Assembly: GCA_016719165.1 (NCBI GenBank)
Contig: JADKAJ010000005.1
Span: forward strand, 186,001 to 250,000
Origin: Chitinophagaceae bacterium
Lineage (GTDB): Bacteria; Bacteroidota; Bacteroidia; Chitinophagales; Chitinophagaceae
Length of the DNA stretch: 64,000 bases
Direction: 5' to 3'
Part shown: positions 43,101 through 51,872 of the stretch, piece after piece
Position numbering within the stretch: position 1 is the stretch's first letter
How the letters are laid out: every line of letters begins with the position of its first letter
The notes under the pieces: model-generated
Seen by the model: the letters and a program-made list of their open reading frames with translations, nothing else
Database searches by the model: none
What the model was told of the DNA's origin: nothing
Position numbers and translations under genes: made by a program

Positions 43101-46100
43101 CTGTTCAGCAAGTTGTGTCTTACCCAGTTGAATAGAACTTTCCACCTCTTTCATTGCAGCCGAAGTTGGTGTCCACTCATTTTTAAATGTTTCTAACGTT
43201 TTTAGTCCATTTTCAAAATCCTTTTCCTTGTACTGATCGGACCAGTTTTTCCGGGTGATGGCATATACTGAATCATAGCTTTTCAGCAAGGCCACATATT
43301 TGTTGTACTTCTGCTGTGACCATTTATTAGCCATCTGGCCGGGCATATTGAATTGCAGTTTATTGAGTTCAGCAATATTTTTTTCTCCGGCCGGAATATT
43401 CTTTTTCGAAATATTACTTTCCAGTTCATCTCCTTTTGCCAATACAGCAGGCCATTCTTTTGCCCACTTTTTATTTTGGTCTAATTGTGTTTTGGCAGCA
43501 GCATCAGTAGGATTCATTTTTAATGCCTGCTCACAACGTTTGATAGCAAGATTGAAATCTCTTTCATAGGCAGCGTCTTTCGCTCCTTTTTTGCAGGCTT
43601 CTACCAATTCATTTATCAGGGGCGCTGCCTCTTTTGCATTCATGCCTTTTACTTCTTCACCCAGTTTAATCGCTTCATCCAATTTCCCTTCTTTTAATAA
43701 TTGCCTTGCCTGTTGCATTTTTTCATCAAATGCTTTTTTCTGGCTAACCCCGTTAGTGATCATTTCATTGCTGATGGTTGCACTGAATACGGCAATCGCA
43801 TTTCCCAGTTCCAGTCCATTATTATTCTTTACTGTTACTTTTAATTGAATTGTCCCGGTTTCCAGGGCGGTGACTCTTGCATCCCTGGAAGCTGGATTAC
43901 TGATGGAAGCATTTCCTTCCGTAACCTGCCAGTTATAAGTAAGATTGCCGGAAGGTTGCGGAGTAACAATAGTACTGAACTCGATAACCTGGTGCACAGC
44001 TATTTCCTTATCCACTTCCACCAATCCAATACCGGGTTTCCAGATCATTGGTTTCGGCCCCTGTACTTTTGGACCTTCGGTTTTTACTGTATAACGTTCT
44101 GCATTGAAGTAAGCTTTTGTATTGCCCAGTTCTTCGCCGCTTCCTTTAACAACAGCCAATACTTCAAGGGCAATCTGCATAGCATCTTTTGCATAGAAAG
44201 TGATTTCGGAACCATCCTGTGATTCTTTAATAAGATTGGCATTGGCGGGAACGGGCATCCACCTGTAACTCACGTCTTCCAGTTTGTCAGGTATGCTGTT
44301 GATCTTTGCAGTAACCAATTCTCCAACCTTAGCTTTTGCCGGGGTGAATGTAATGTTGAATGCCGGTTTGTCTACATCAAATTCTAACTGATCAGATTCA
44401 CCCATGGTGATTGTTTCTGCTGTTGTTTTATCCAATACCTGTACCCATACTTTTTTATGACCCGGTTTAGAGAAAATAACCTTTGTTGTGTTTTTACTTC
44501 CTTCAAAGGGGTCAAATTTTTCTTCCGGGTGTGGTTGCCATAAGTATTGAAGTTTTTTACCCGCGGGAATTGTACTGATAAAATCAGCTTTTAATTCCAC
44601 CGGCATACCAACAATGATTTTATTGGTAGCAGGGGAAACCTTTGTCAGCTTTACTTTTAGCGGGGCAACCACATATTCTATCGTTGCACTTCCGGGAGGA
44701 GTGGTGCCGTCCACAGATACTGTAATCGATTTTTTTCCCGGCCTGTCTGATACCAACTGAGCAGTACTGTTAGTACTATTGCCTTCCACATGGCCAGTCC
44801 ATGAGTAGGTATATGGACCGTAATCAGGTTTATCATTTTTGATAACGGCTTTCACCGAAACTTTACTGCTTGGTTGTATCGTATCAATTTTGGGTTCAAT
44901 TGTAACCATTGGATAATCACTTCCATCTAATTTAGGTCCTGTGTAGGGAGACTTCGTGAGTCGTCCATCAGGCTGAAATGAAGCCGATGTCAGTATGCTG
45001 GTAGCTTCCGCCGCTAATTGTTTTACCATACTCATCATCCATGCCTGGTCGCTGTTATCAAATGCACCTCCGGCCCCTGCATACCAATAGACTTCAAATA
45101 TTTTTTTCCCTTTCATTACATAGCCATTAAAACTTGATCCGGCTCCGGCAGATCTGTAACCGGCATCACTCCATCCGCCCCGGTCATATTTGGGGGCGCT
45201 TAATAGACCATAGCCCTTAAAGTCTCCTACGGAAATAGGTTTTACTTCCAACTGTTTATAGGCCTGTTCTTTTGCCTCTTTCTCCATATATTTCTGGAGT
45301 TCTTCTAAATTATTGATGGTTTCCATCGGGTCATCATCTTTCAGCCCTACATTAGCATATGCACTCGCAGTACTGATCGCTTTTTTATCATTTGACCAAC
45401 CCGGAATCCTTGGTGCATTCTTCATCGGTTTTCGTTCCAGCCTAAACCAATTAGCACCTGAACCACCTTCCCATATATCGGTAGCTTTAACAGCCAGGCT
45501 CATGTGCTGGTATTTTACTTTTTTATTTACATATTGTGAGTAAGGCCGTGTACTTCCGGGTTGCAACAGGCTGAAGGAGATACCAATTGTAATACTGTCC
45601 TGCAGAAATTTTTTACCACTCTTGTCAGTAGTTTCATAGGTATGATTCACCTGTATTTTGGAACCTGCACAATTTTTATTGTCACCAATAGTTTCCCATC
45701 CCCAGCTGCAATCACTGATACGACTTTTTAGCAGCGCCGGTATATCAGCAGATACATCAAAGATTTCATATTGTTTGATCAATGCAGGTATTTTCAACTT
45801 AATACCCTTTGAGGGATCATTAACGTCATACACTTTTACAGTAATGTTCCAATACCCTTTTGCCAATTCCGTTTTTTTGTTATTGATGGTACGGCTCAAT
45901 TTTGCTGTGTAGGTGAATGTTCCCTGTTCTTTGGCATCATGGGTGTATTTGTTTCCGTCACCAACTTTAATGTCTTTTACAGTGGCAAGGTCATAACGGT
46001 ACCATTCGATGGTTGTTCCCGCTGGCAATGGAATAGTTTGTTGTTTTTCATTCAGAATGATCACATCAGCCGTTACCGGGTTTGTCTCTGTTGTCTCGGT

Positions 46101-48758
46101 TTCGCCTTCTACTTTAAGTGTAACATCTATGGCCGGACCTTCTTTTAATCTTGCCAGGTAATCCTGGTAAGCTTTTCTGTATTCCTGCATTTTTTTAACG
46201 ATCTCACCCGTTTCATCTATAAAACGGGGACTTCTTCCATTGGCATCTGCATCAACCAGCCTTTCGAAACCAAAACCATATTCACCTAATATTCTGAGGT
46301 GTTCTTTATCTTCTTTTTCAGTTTCTTTGATCGGTCTTCCCAGGGCAGTGGCCAGGTCATATCGTATATCAGAAGCTCTCTTAGTATGTGCTTCGAAGCA
46401 TTGTATGGCCAGCTGCAAATCTTTTCCGGGATCGGTGGTCAGCATCGGGGCACCACTAAGTCCACCCATCAGTACCAGCCTCATAGGGTCCTCTTGCAGC
46501 TTGGATGCATCCACACCAAAAGGTCTCCATATTTCAAATATTTTGGATTGTATTACCAGTATCTGCCTGTAAATCTGGATATATCTTTCGAATGTCGGGA
46601 TAGCCACTCTTTCATAAGCAGTGCCTGCTGAGAATTTATCTTTCAAAGCTTGTATATATAACGGGTCGTTTTGAATTTGCTTTCTGATCTTCAATAATAG
46701 GCTCAGGCTGTCCATTTTTTTCATCCGCCATTCGTCCATGAACAATGAATCCTGTATGCGGATGATGGTGGCTTCCAGTTCATCCACCACACCTTTCTTT
46801 TCGGCCCTTTTGGTTGATTCAATAGCTGAAAAAACAGCAGACCATAAACGGTCTTCAATCACTATTTCAAGACTATCCAGCATTTTGATCCGCTGACCGC
46901 TTATTTCACTGGCGGCTACTTCTTCTATGTTTCCGTTTTCTTTTTCTTCTTTGAATTTTTTTACTCCTACCAGGTAACCCACAAATTCATTATCAAAAGC
47001 AAACAGTGTCATCAGGTTTTTATGTTTTGTTTCATACATGCCAAACTGATCTGTTTTGCGGGGTATCAGGCTTTCAAAATATTTTATATCCGGGCAATAC
47101 ATGAACGCAGGGTCATAAAAAACGTTTTTGATACCGAGTGTCCTGGCAGGTTCTGATGGTGAAATGTCCGGATCTGTTTCCAGTGAATCTGCTGATCCAG
47201 TTAATCCATTGAATGCCCTGGGTATTTTAAATCTAACCACATGCCCTTGCCCGTCGGTAATAGCCATTACAGCCAACCTGTCCAGGTGATTACGGAAATT
47301 ATAATCCATTACCTGGCTTACTACTAACCGGTCAATGATATTGGTGACCATATATGCCTGGCCGGCAAAAGGGAACAGGTAAAATGTAACAGCCATTGCA
47401 GCAGGGGCAGGGCTTCTTGTTTGTATTGAATTATAAATACCCAATGGAATGGCAAGGAAAGGCCATTTGCCCTGTGCCCAGATGGTACCGGCAGTCCAGC
47501 TTACATTCCAGGCCGATTGCTTATAATCTTTGCCACTCATCCACGCATCCCATAGTGCTATCCCATCATCCAATTTATTCAGTATTTCACTGGATAAAAC
47601 TTTTCCGGTTTTGGTTTTAGCCAGGTGTTCATTAAAACTATTAAGCTTATTGGTTACATGACTTGAAAATTCGTATGCCGACATGGCTGTTTTTTGTGCA
47701 TATTCAGGAGCATATTGCCGCCAGTTTTCAGTAAAAACAGATTTGAACTTGTTTAGAATTTTCTGCACCGCTTCAGGCCCATATCCTTTTTCAACCAGAT
47801 AATTTTTTATCCGCCCCCAGGGATCACCAATCAACCGTTCAACAAATGATTTATCAAGCTTGTACTCCTCTTCCATTAACTTATTCAGTTCTTCCAGCCT
47901 TGCATTCATCATGTCGTGTGGAATTTTTCCTGCCCGCAGGTCAACCAGGATGGTATGTGCCCTCAACATGGATTTGGGTATTTCAGTGCCACTTTTTTCA
48001 TATCCTTTTTTAAACTCCTCTTCCATTTGTTTGAGGAATTTATCTGCTTCCTCAAAACGCTGATCATCATTTTCGATGGCTGCAATTGTTTTTACCCGGT
48101 ATCCGAAAGCCTGGTTAGCATTTTTCAGCATGGCTTTTTTACACTTTTGTACAACGTCATCCACGATCAGGTTTACCTGTTCATTGCTTTCCAGTTTTTT
48201 ACCGGAAAACTCTTCCATCAGGCCGGCAATTCTTTTAGCATCACCTTTATTCCTGATCACCTCTTCTGTCAGGGTCATTAGTTTTTGTTCTTCAAGGGTG
48301 AGATTGAAATAAAGCATCTGGTCTTTTACTGATACATTTTTCAACGCTTCTTTGATCATGAAAAAACTTCTTTCCGTGTATTTGATCATTTTAATGATCT
48401 TCTGTCCGCCTTCAAACGGACCGTGTTCGATATCATGAATAGCATGACGAAGCATTTCGAGGCTAAGCATAGGCTCCATATCTATACGTAACTCAGGGTA
48501 TCTTTCTTTTGGATCAAAAGAATTGGCCGGATCATTTTTTTGTGCCTTTAGTTCCTGTTCCATACCTTTTTCCATGAACAGTTGCTTACCTTCTTTTTCT
48601 ACCGTTTTGATATCAATGATCTGCCCGTTTTGATTCCTTTCCATCTCCAGTAATTTCCATTTGCCACGGCGGAGCATATCCACCTCAGCAAATGCCTTTC
48701 CCCCATTCACCAATAAAGACCTCGGCTCCTGCAAGTCCATGTGCGGTGTGTACCACAT
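40116..48758 (-). CDS. Giant secreted multidomain protein, 3' fragment (2880 codons)
   Basis: Main part of a roughly 3,140-residue secreted protein; the start codon at 48758 is probably not real because coding enters this frame near 48700 from the upstream fragment. In order (coding direction): a long unnamed region (about 48650-46150); immunoglobulin/PKD-like sandwiches (about 45000-43740); coiled or TPR-like helices (43740-42560); a lipocalin-like block (42555-42290); two tandem 139-residue domains (42125-41345) with GPWQAYG and YTVIDSDPSTWS; a galactose-binding-like sandwich (41310-40745, FVDDFQAAAFGS); and two carboxypeptidase-regulatory-like domains (40730-40130). No T9SS domain is visible at the end, which is INISIRISSRG-type beta sheet. 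Function unknown. Confidence 0.85.
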   Translation of the reverse strand: MWYTPHMDLQEPRSLLVNGGKAFAEVDMLRRGKWKLLEMERNQNGQIIDIKTVEKEGKQLFMEKGMEQELKAQKNDPANSFDPKERYPELRIDMEPMLSLEMLRHAIHDIEHGPFEGGQKIIKMIKYTERSFFMIKEALKNVSVKDQMLYFNLTLEEQKLMTLTEEVIRNKGDAKRIAGLMEEFSGKKLESNEQVNLIVDDVVQKCKKAMLKNANQAFGYRVKTIAAIENDDQRFEEADKFLKQMEEEFKKGYEKSGTEIPKSMLRAHTILVDLRAGKIPHDMMNARLEELNKLMEEEYKLDKSFVERLIGDPWGRIKNYLVEKGYGPEAVQKILNKFKSVFTENWRQYAPEYAQKTAMSAYEFSSHVTNKLNSFNEHLAKTKTGKVLSSEILNKLDDGIALWDAWMSGKDYKQSAWNVSWTAGTIWAQGKWPFLAIPLGIYNSIQTRSPAPAAMAVTFYLFPFAGQAYMVTNIIDRLVVSQVMDYNFRNHLDRLAVMAITDGQGHVVRFKIPRAFNGLTGSADSLETDPDISPSEPARTLGIKNVFYDPAFMYCPDIKYFESLIPRKTDQFGMYETKHKNLMTLFAFDNEFVGYLVGVKKFKEEKENGNIEEVAASEISGQRIKMLDSLEIVIEDRLWSAVFSAIESTKRAEKKGVVDELEATIIRIQDSLFMDEWRMKKMDSLSLLLKIRKQIQNDPLYIQALKDKFSAGTAYERVAIPTFERYIQIYRQILVIQSKIFEIWRPFGVDASKLQEDPMRLVLMGGLSGAPMLTTDPGKDLQLAIQCFEAHTKRASDIRYDLATALGRPIKETEKEDKEHLRILGEYGFGFERLVDADANGRSPRFIDETGEIVKKMQEYRKAYQDYLARLKEGPAIDVTLKVEGETETTETNPVTADVIILNEKQQTIPLPAGTTIEWYRYDLATVKDIKVGDGNKYTHDAKEQGTFTYTAKLSRTINNKKTELAKGYWNITVKVYDVNDPSKGIKLKIPALIKQYEIFDVSADIPALLKSRISDCSWGWETIGDNKNCAGSKIQVNHTYETTDKSGKKFLQDSITIGISFSLLQPGSTRPYSQYVNKKVKYQHMSLAVKATDIWEGGSGANWFRLERKPMKNAPRIPGWSNDKKAISTASAYANVGLKDDDPMETINNLEELQKYMEKEAKEQAYKQLEVKPISVGDFKGYGLLSAPKYDRGGWSDAGYRSAGAGSSFNGYVMKGKKIFEVYWYAGAGGAFDNSDQAWMMSMVKQLAAEATSILTSASFQPDGRLTKSPYTGPKLDGSDYPMVTIEPKIDTIQPSSKVSVKAVIKNDKPDYGPYTYSWTGHVEGNSTNSTAQLVSDRPGKKSITVSVDGTTPPGSATIEYVVAPLKVKLTKVSPATNKIIVGMPVELKADFISTIPAGKKLQYLWQPHPEEKFDPFEGSKNTTKVIFSKPGHKKVWVQVLDKTTAETITMGESDQLEFDVDKPAFNITFTPAKAKVGELVTAKINSIPDKLEDVSYRWMPVPANANLIKESQDGSEITFYAKDAMQIALEVLAVVKGSGEELGNTKAYFNAERYTVKTEGPKVQGPKPMIWKPGIGLVEVDKEIAVHQVIEFSTIVTPQPSGNLTYNWQVTEGNASISNPASRDARVTALETGTIQLKVTVKNNNGLELGNAIAVFSATISNEMITNGVSQKKAFDEKMQQARQLLKEGKLDEAIKLGEEVKGMNAKEAAPLINELVEACKKGAKDAAYERDFNLAIKRCEQALKMNPTDAAAKTQLDQNKKWAKEWPAVLAKGDELESNISKKNIPAGEKNIAELNKLQFNMPGQMANKWSQQKYNKYVALLKSYDSVYAITRKNWSDQYKEKDFENGLKTLETFKNEWTPTSAAMKEVESSIQLGKTQLAEQKRIYDDFLITKSKFEQGLPIDAKQTPSTIETTATSRFSTNDARQKEMIDFARTMDKRQKEITVNKDKAAQLKKDGQKAEAAGQKEEALGKYKESVALIPDPELDNRIKKLETELAAIQAKKNKADELWNEGEKLASKKKTKKDGLGKMKESLEWWNSGERIHKVRELEKEVNGSYSKIDISGVWKHGNTETFTFTSSGNGQYTAVEKGFDNATGSLTMIGETGFINYIIKNGITGQYILKITADGNTATGKWTDSRNNNGARNFVRISKPETPQPDVTKTDQKKKKKSFNDILDDINKGLGKIDSAITGKKPEEKGVDPADANVEERIFYNGNIGGVSSKPTKATVFTLSKATYITRIENYHYYNGGKKPGTIAVQSSNGQKYGPWQAYGVIGQGGVQNATWVVQPKMQLPAGTYTVIDSDPSTWSQNGESKGCGFTTVWAPKSGKQPTTEVDKGVNPADAKTEVKVFDNGNIGGVSSGPPNPTLFTFSRATIITRIENYHYFNGGKKPGTIGLRSSSGKIYGPWQAYGLIGQGGVQNAYWAVLPNIEVPAGTYTVIDSDPSTWSYNSQSKGCGFTTIWTSKTNKPLTNPNDPGYTIEEVETGGGVTAEKIFIAGDIDNLGFGFPKGFDVFSGNATPSHGYPWKINPGDPPGTDRIMVGTSNKSNYDGYSNSTARPENLPQAITLLCPVSNISVRSAVLQMFVDDFQAAAFGSKFTVTINGRKAVFLETVINSLNQTGPVGKLISVKIPADFMNEIQSGKLVIYIDDATSGKGDGYAVDFVRLIINPTAYAYTGTITGIIYRPDGQPAVGASISAGGIINTTANSKGEFTLNNVPAGMVSVSASYNNRHHKTITTDLASGKTIKITITLPAEESTTASPSPTTGQGNDNTAVNNTGILYGTVFKTKEEAGKNNPYDLEGVPLPNTAVTITYIYNSKTITKTVNSASNGKFEFTGLPLNISIRISSRGTTQNKTLTTESIKQYVQFGWDGEITIK
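41345..42150 (-). repeat. Tandem duplication of a 139-residue domain
   Basis: Two copies with a period near 417 bases encode VFDNGNIGGVSS..PTLFTFSRATIITRIENYHYFNGGKKPGT...YGPWQAYG.IGQGGVQNA.W and KGCGFTT.W. The copies differ in many third positions, so the duplication is not recent, but protein identity is high. This domain also occurs in other large secreted bacterial proteins. Confidence 0.8.
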
Positions 48759-49488
48759 CGATCGGGATCATACCCAGTCCGCTAGCTCTTTTCAGGTTCT
48801 CGCCAAACAGGTTGTGTAAGGCCTGGTTGGTGGCTGCATCGGTAGCAATGGTGCTGAAGTCTATATCAGCAGCAAAGCCTAATCCATCTACATTCATTTT
48901 TACCCAGGATCCGATATCCAGTTGCCCGTATACCACACCCACCGCTTCAGGGTGATTATTGAAGTATTCAATCATGGTTTGTTTCCAGACATCCATGATC
49001 ATCAATGTCCGGCCTCCCATCAGGGTCCGTTCAATTCCTTCAAATTCACCTTTCCAGGCGATCTTCGGGTCTATGGGGTTATCACCGGGCATGGGGTTTT
49101 TATTTTTGAATACTTCTTTATAGCGCTGAAGATCCTGTACGGTTAATTTGAGTTCCGCCATTTCCCGGAAGAACCTGGTAGATTGATCTTTAAGTAATGT
49201 TTGCTGATCCGGGCTCAATACAGGTTTTTGTCCGGCTTCCGGACCCTGCACTTTGAAAGGCAGTTGAATATGTCCGGGTACCTGCGATTTGTATTTATCC
49301 AGCAACGCAGTGATTGTTGCATATTTAGCATCGCCCGGATTTACTGCACCAACTCCGTTGAATTTTAATTTGAACTGAAAGGGTTTGGCCTCTCTGCCCA
49401 TTTTTTCGAGATCTTCCTGAGTTTGTGCTGAAATACTAGTGTTGGCAAATAGTATTCCTATGAGGATGGTAATAAACCCCTGCCTCAT
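48685..49488 (-). CDS. Giant secreted protein, 5' fragment with signal peptide
   Basis: N-terminal 267 residues from the ATG at 49488 (MRQGFITILIGILFANTSIS, then AQ), which gives a good signal peptide; an ATG at 49506 adds MLPLPS. The frame ends in EVFIGEWGKGIC and stops, while the next frame reads EWGKAFAEVDMLRRGKWK if one G is removed from the five-G run (plus-strand C run 48700-48704). The joined sequence is continuous and natural, so the two frames are one gene. The fragment alone has no known domain. Confidence 0.8.
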   Translation of the reverse strand: MRQGFITILIGILFANTSISAQTQEDLEKMGREAKPFQFKLKFNGVGAVNPGDAKYATITALLDKYKSQVPGHIQLPFKVQGPEAGQKPVLSPDQQTLLKDQSTRFFREMAELKLTVQDLQRYKEVFKNKNPMPGDNPIDPKIAWKGEFEGIERTLMGGRTLMIMDVWKQTMIEYFNNHPEAVGVVYGQLDIGSWVKMNVDGLGFAADIDFSTIATDAATNQALHNLFGENLKRASGLGMIPIDVVHTAHGLAGAEVFIGEWGKGIC

Positions 49489-49506
49489 GGATGGAAGAGG
49501 TAACAT

Positions 49507-49730
49507 ATGTAAAGAGTTTAGGGTAAGTCTGCTTTTTGCAAGCTATTTAATATAGTATCTTATAACTGTGACAGTCATCATTATATTCAATGATTTCGGT
49601 CAGAAGGAATCGTTAGTTAAAAGAAATACTGTTGTCTTTTTTGAAACTGTAGTTTTTGAAAAAGAGTGTACTTTTTCTGTACCTGCCAAGAGCACTAAAA
49701 TCATTATCTTAGTTTCAAACAACCTTCTTT
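49507..49730. other. Intergenic between giant protein gene and ppk1
   Basis: 224 A/T-rich bases. A divergent promoter pair is expected, and TATCTTAG near 49712 is a weak -7-like box for ppk1. I see no gene or hairpin. Confidence 0.3.
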
Positions 49731-51800
49731 ATGGCCTCAGGTAAATACGTTTTTCTCAACAGGGACCTTAGCTGGCTTAGTTTTAATCACCGTGTATTAA
49801 TGGAAGCGGCTGATAAGACCGTTCCACTGTACAGCCGAATCTCCTTTCTGTCAATTTTTTCATCCAACCTGGATGAATTTTTCCGGGTAAGAATGCCCGC
49901 TATTTTCGCTTTTAGTAACCTGGAGTCCAAAAAAATATCCCTGGAAGAAGAATATCCAAGGGATTTGGTTCAGCAGGTTCAGGCAACGGTATTTGAGCAA
50001 TTGGAAGAGTTTGGCAGTATACTCACCAAACAATTATTACCTGGATTGCAACAGCAGAATATTTTCCTGTATTACAATGAACCGGTCAGGAAAGAACATG
50101 CAGAAACTGTAAGAGAATATTTTCTATCCAGGGTACTGTCTTTTCTTCAACCGGTGTTCATACAGAAGGACAACCAGGCCGGCTTTTTTCTGGAGAATAA
50201 TGCACTTTATTTTATTATTGACCTGGTATCGCCTGAGCAACCGGAAAAACATCAGTTTGCTTTGCTGAATATACCTTCGGCCAATTTGCCCCGGTTTTAT
50301 GAACTACCAATGCTGGGCGATGATCATTATATACTTTTCCTTGATGATGTAGTAAGAGAAAACCTGCAGGAGGTATTTCCCGGGTTCGATATTCAGGAGG
50401 CGTGGAGTATCAAACTGACCCGTGATGCTGAAATGAACCTTGAGGATGAATTTATTGGTGATATTGCCGAGAAAATTGAAAAGCAGCTGGAAAAAAGGGA
50501 GGGAGGACATGCTACCCGGCTTTTATTTGATCAACGGATGCCTGAGCCAGTTAAGGATTTTGTACAGAAATATTTTGGATTGAGAACGGAAGAATTGGTT
50601 CCCGGAGGTCGCTATCATAATCTTAAGGATCTGGGAGGCTTACCTAATCCTGTAAAAGGGAAAATAGCACAGATCAACTGGCAGGCGGTCACTCATCCGG
50701 GCTTTAATAATCACCTGTCAATTTTTCAATCTATTTCTGAACGGGAAAAATTATTACACCTGCCTTATCATTCTTATAATTATATTCTCCGGTTCTTCAA
50801 TGAAGCAGCTATTGATCCTCATGTCAGTGAAATATATATTACCCTGTACCGGGTTGCTGCAGACTCGCATATCGTAAATGCATTGATCAGCGCTGCCAGG
50901 AACGGAAAGAGAGTAACGGTTTTTGTGGAATTGAAAGCCCGATTTGATGAAGCAAATAATCTCAGGTGGTCAAAGAAGATGAAAGCAGCCGGTATCAAAA
51001 TTATCAATAGCATTCCCCGGTTAAAAGTACATGCCAAAGTTGCGTTGGTGAAAAGATGGGAAAATGAACAATGGAAGGATTATTCTTTTATGGCAACCGG
51101 TAATTTCAATGAAGCAACAGGTCGTTTTTATACTGACCATGTTTTCTTCACTACTAACCTGGAGTTTGGAAAGGAACTGGATATGCTCTTTACTTACCTG
51201 CAATCCAGAACCCAGCCGGTACTTTATGGAAAAATTTCTTTTAATCATTTGTTAGTATCACAGTTTAATATGGTCAAGCGTTTCAATAAATTGATTGACC
51301 GGGAGATTAAAAATGCTCTCAAAGGGAAACCTGCATCAATTATTATCAAACTCAATAACCTGCAGGAGAGGGACATGATCAGCCGACTGTATGAAGCCAG
51401 CCAGGCAGGAGTTAAAGTACAATTATTGGTTCGCAGTATTTGTTGCCTCGCTGCGGGAGTGGAGGGGCAGAGTGAAAACATAACTGTCCACCGTATTGTT
51501 GACCGTTATCTTGAACATGCAAGGGTTTTTGTTTTTCATAATGATGGAGAGCCGCTTTGTTTTATGGGTAGTGCAGACTGGATGAACAGAAATTTGCATA
51601 GCCGCATTGAAGTTTGCTTTCCTGTATACGATGTAAAATTAAAACAAGAGCTGCTTGATATCCTGGACCTTCAACTCAGGGATAATACAAAGGCAGTTCT
51701 ATTTACCAGTGATCTCAAAAATAACAGGATCACTCCGGCTGAGCCACCAGTGGCAGCACAACAATCGATTTATGAGTATGTTAAAAAAATGGCGGAGTAA
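49731..51800 (+). CDS. ppk1: Polyphosphate kinase 1
   Basis: 689 residues, full length. The N domain starts FLNRDLSWLSFNHRVL. The catalytic head has the phospho-acceptor His434 (RLKVHAKVALV) and SRIEVCFPV; the second site is at HARVFVFHNDGEP. It reversibly builds polyphosphate from ATP at the inner membrane. No ppx is adjacent, but an actin-fold phosphatase-like gene is at the right edge. Confidence 0.95.
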   Translation: MASGKYVFLNRDLSWLSFNHRVLMEAADKTVPLYSRISFLSIFSSNLDEFFRVRMPAIFAFSNLESKKISLEEEYPRDLVQQVQATVFEQLEEFGSILTKQLLPGLQQQNIFLYYNEPVRKEHAETVREYFLSRVLSFLQPVFIQKDNQAGFFLENNALYFIIDLVSPEQPEKHQFALLNIPSANLPRFYELPMLGDDHYILFLDDVVRENLQEVFPGFDIQEAWSIKLTRDAEMNLEDEFIGDIAEKIEKQLEKREGGHATRLLFDQRMPEPVKDFVQKYFGLRTEELVPGGRYHNLKDLGGLPNPVKGKIAQINWQAVTHPGFNNHLSIFQSISEREKLLHLPYHSYNYILRFFNEAAIDPHVSEIYITLYRVAADSHIVNALISAARNGKRVTVFVELKARFDEANNLRWSKKMKAAGIKIINSIPRLKVHAKVALVKRWENEQWKDYSFMATGNFNEATGRFYTDHVFFTTNLEFGKELDMLFTYLQSRTQPVLYGKISFNHLLVSQFNMVKRFNKLIDREIKNALKGKPASIIIKLNNLQERDMISRLYEASQAGVKVQLLVRSICCLAAGVEGQSENITVHRIVDRYLEHARVFVFHNDGEPLCFMGSADWMNRNLHSRIEVCFPVYDVKLKQELLDILDLQLRDNTKAVLFTSDLKNNRITPAEPPVAAQQSIYEYVKKMAE

Positions 51801-51823
51801 AAATTAAAACTATCTGTTTAAAA

Positions 51824-51854
51824 AAAAGCCAGGCAATCAATTTGCCTGGCTTTT
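51824..51854. terminator. Bidirectional terminator (ppk1 / S8 protease)
   Basis: AAAAGCCAGGCAA (51824-51836) and TTGCCTGGCTTTT (51842-51854) form a perfect 13-bp stem with a 5-base loop. It separates the convergent ppk1 and subtilase genes. The A/T flanks suit both strands. Confidence 0.88.
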
Positions 51855-51872
51855 GATTTATTTAAAACTGTA

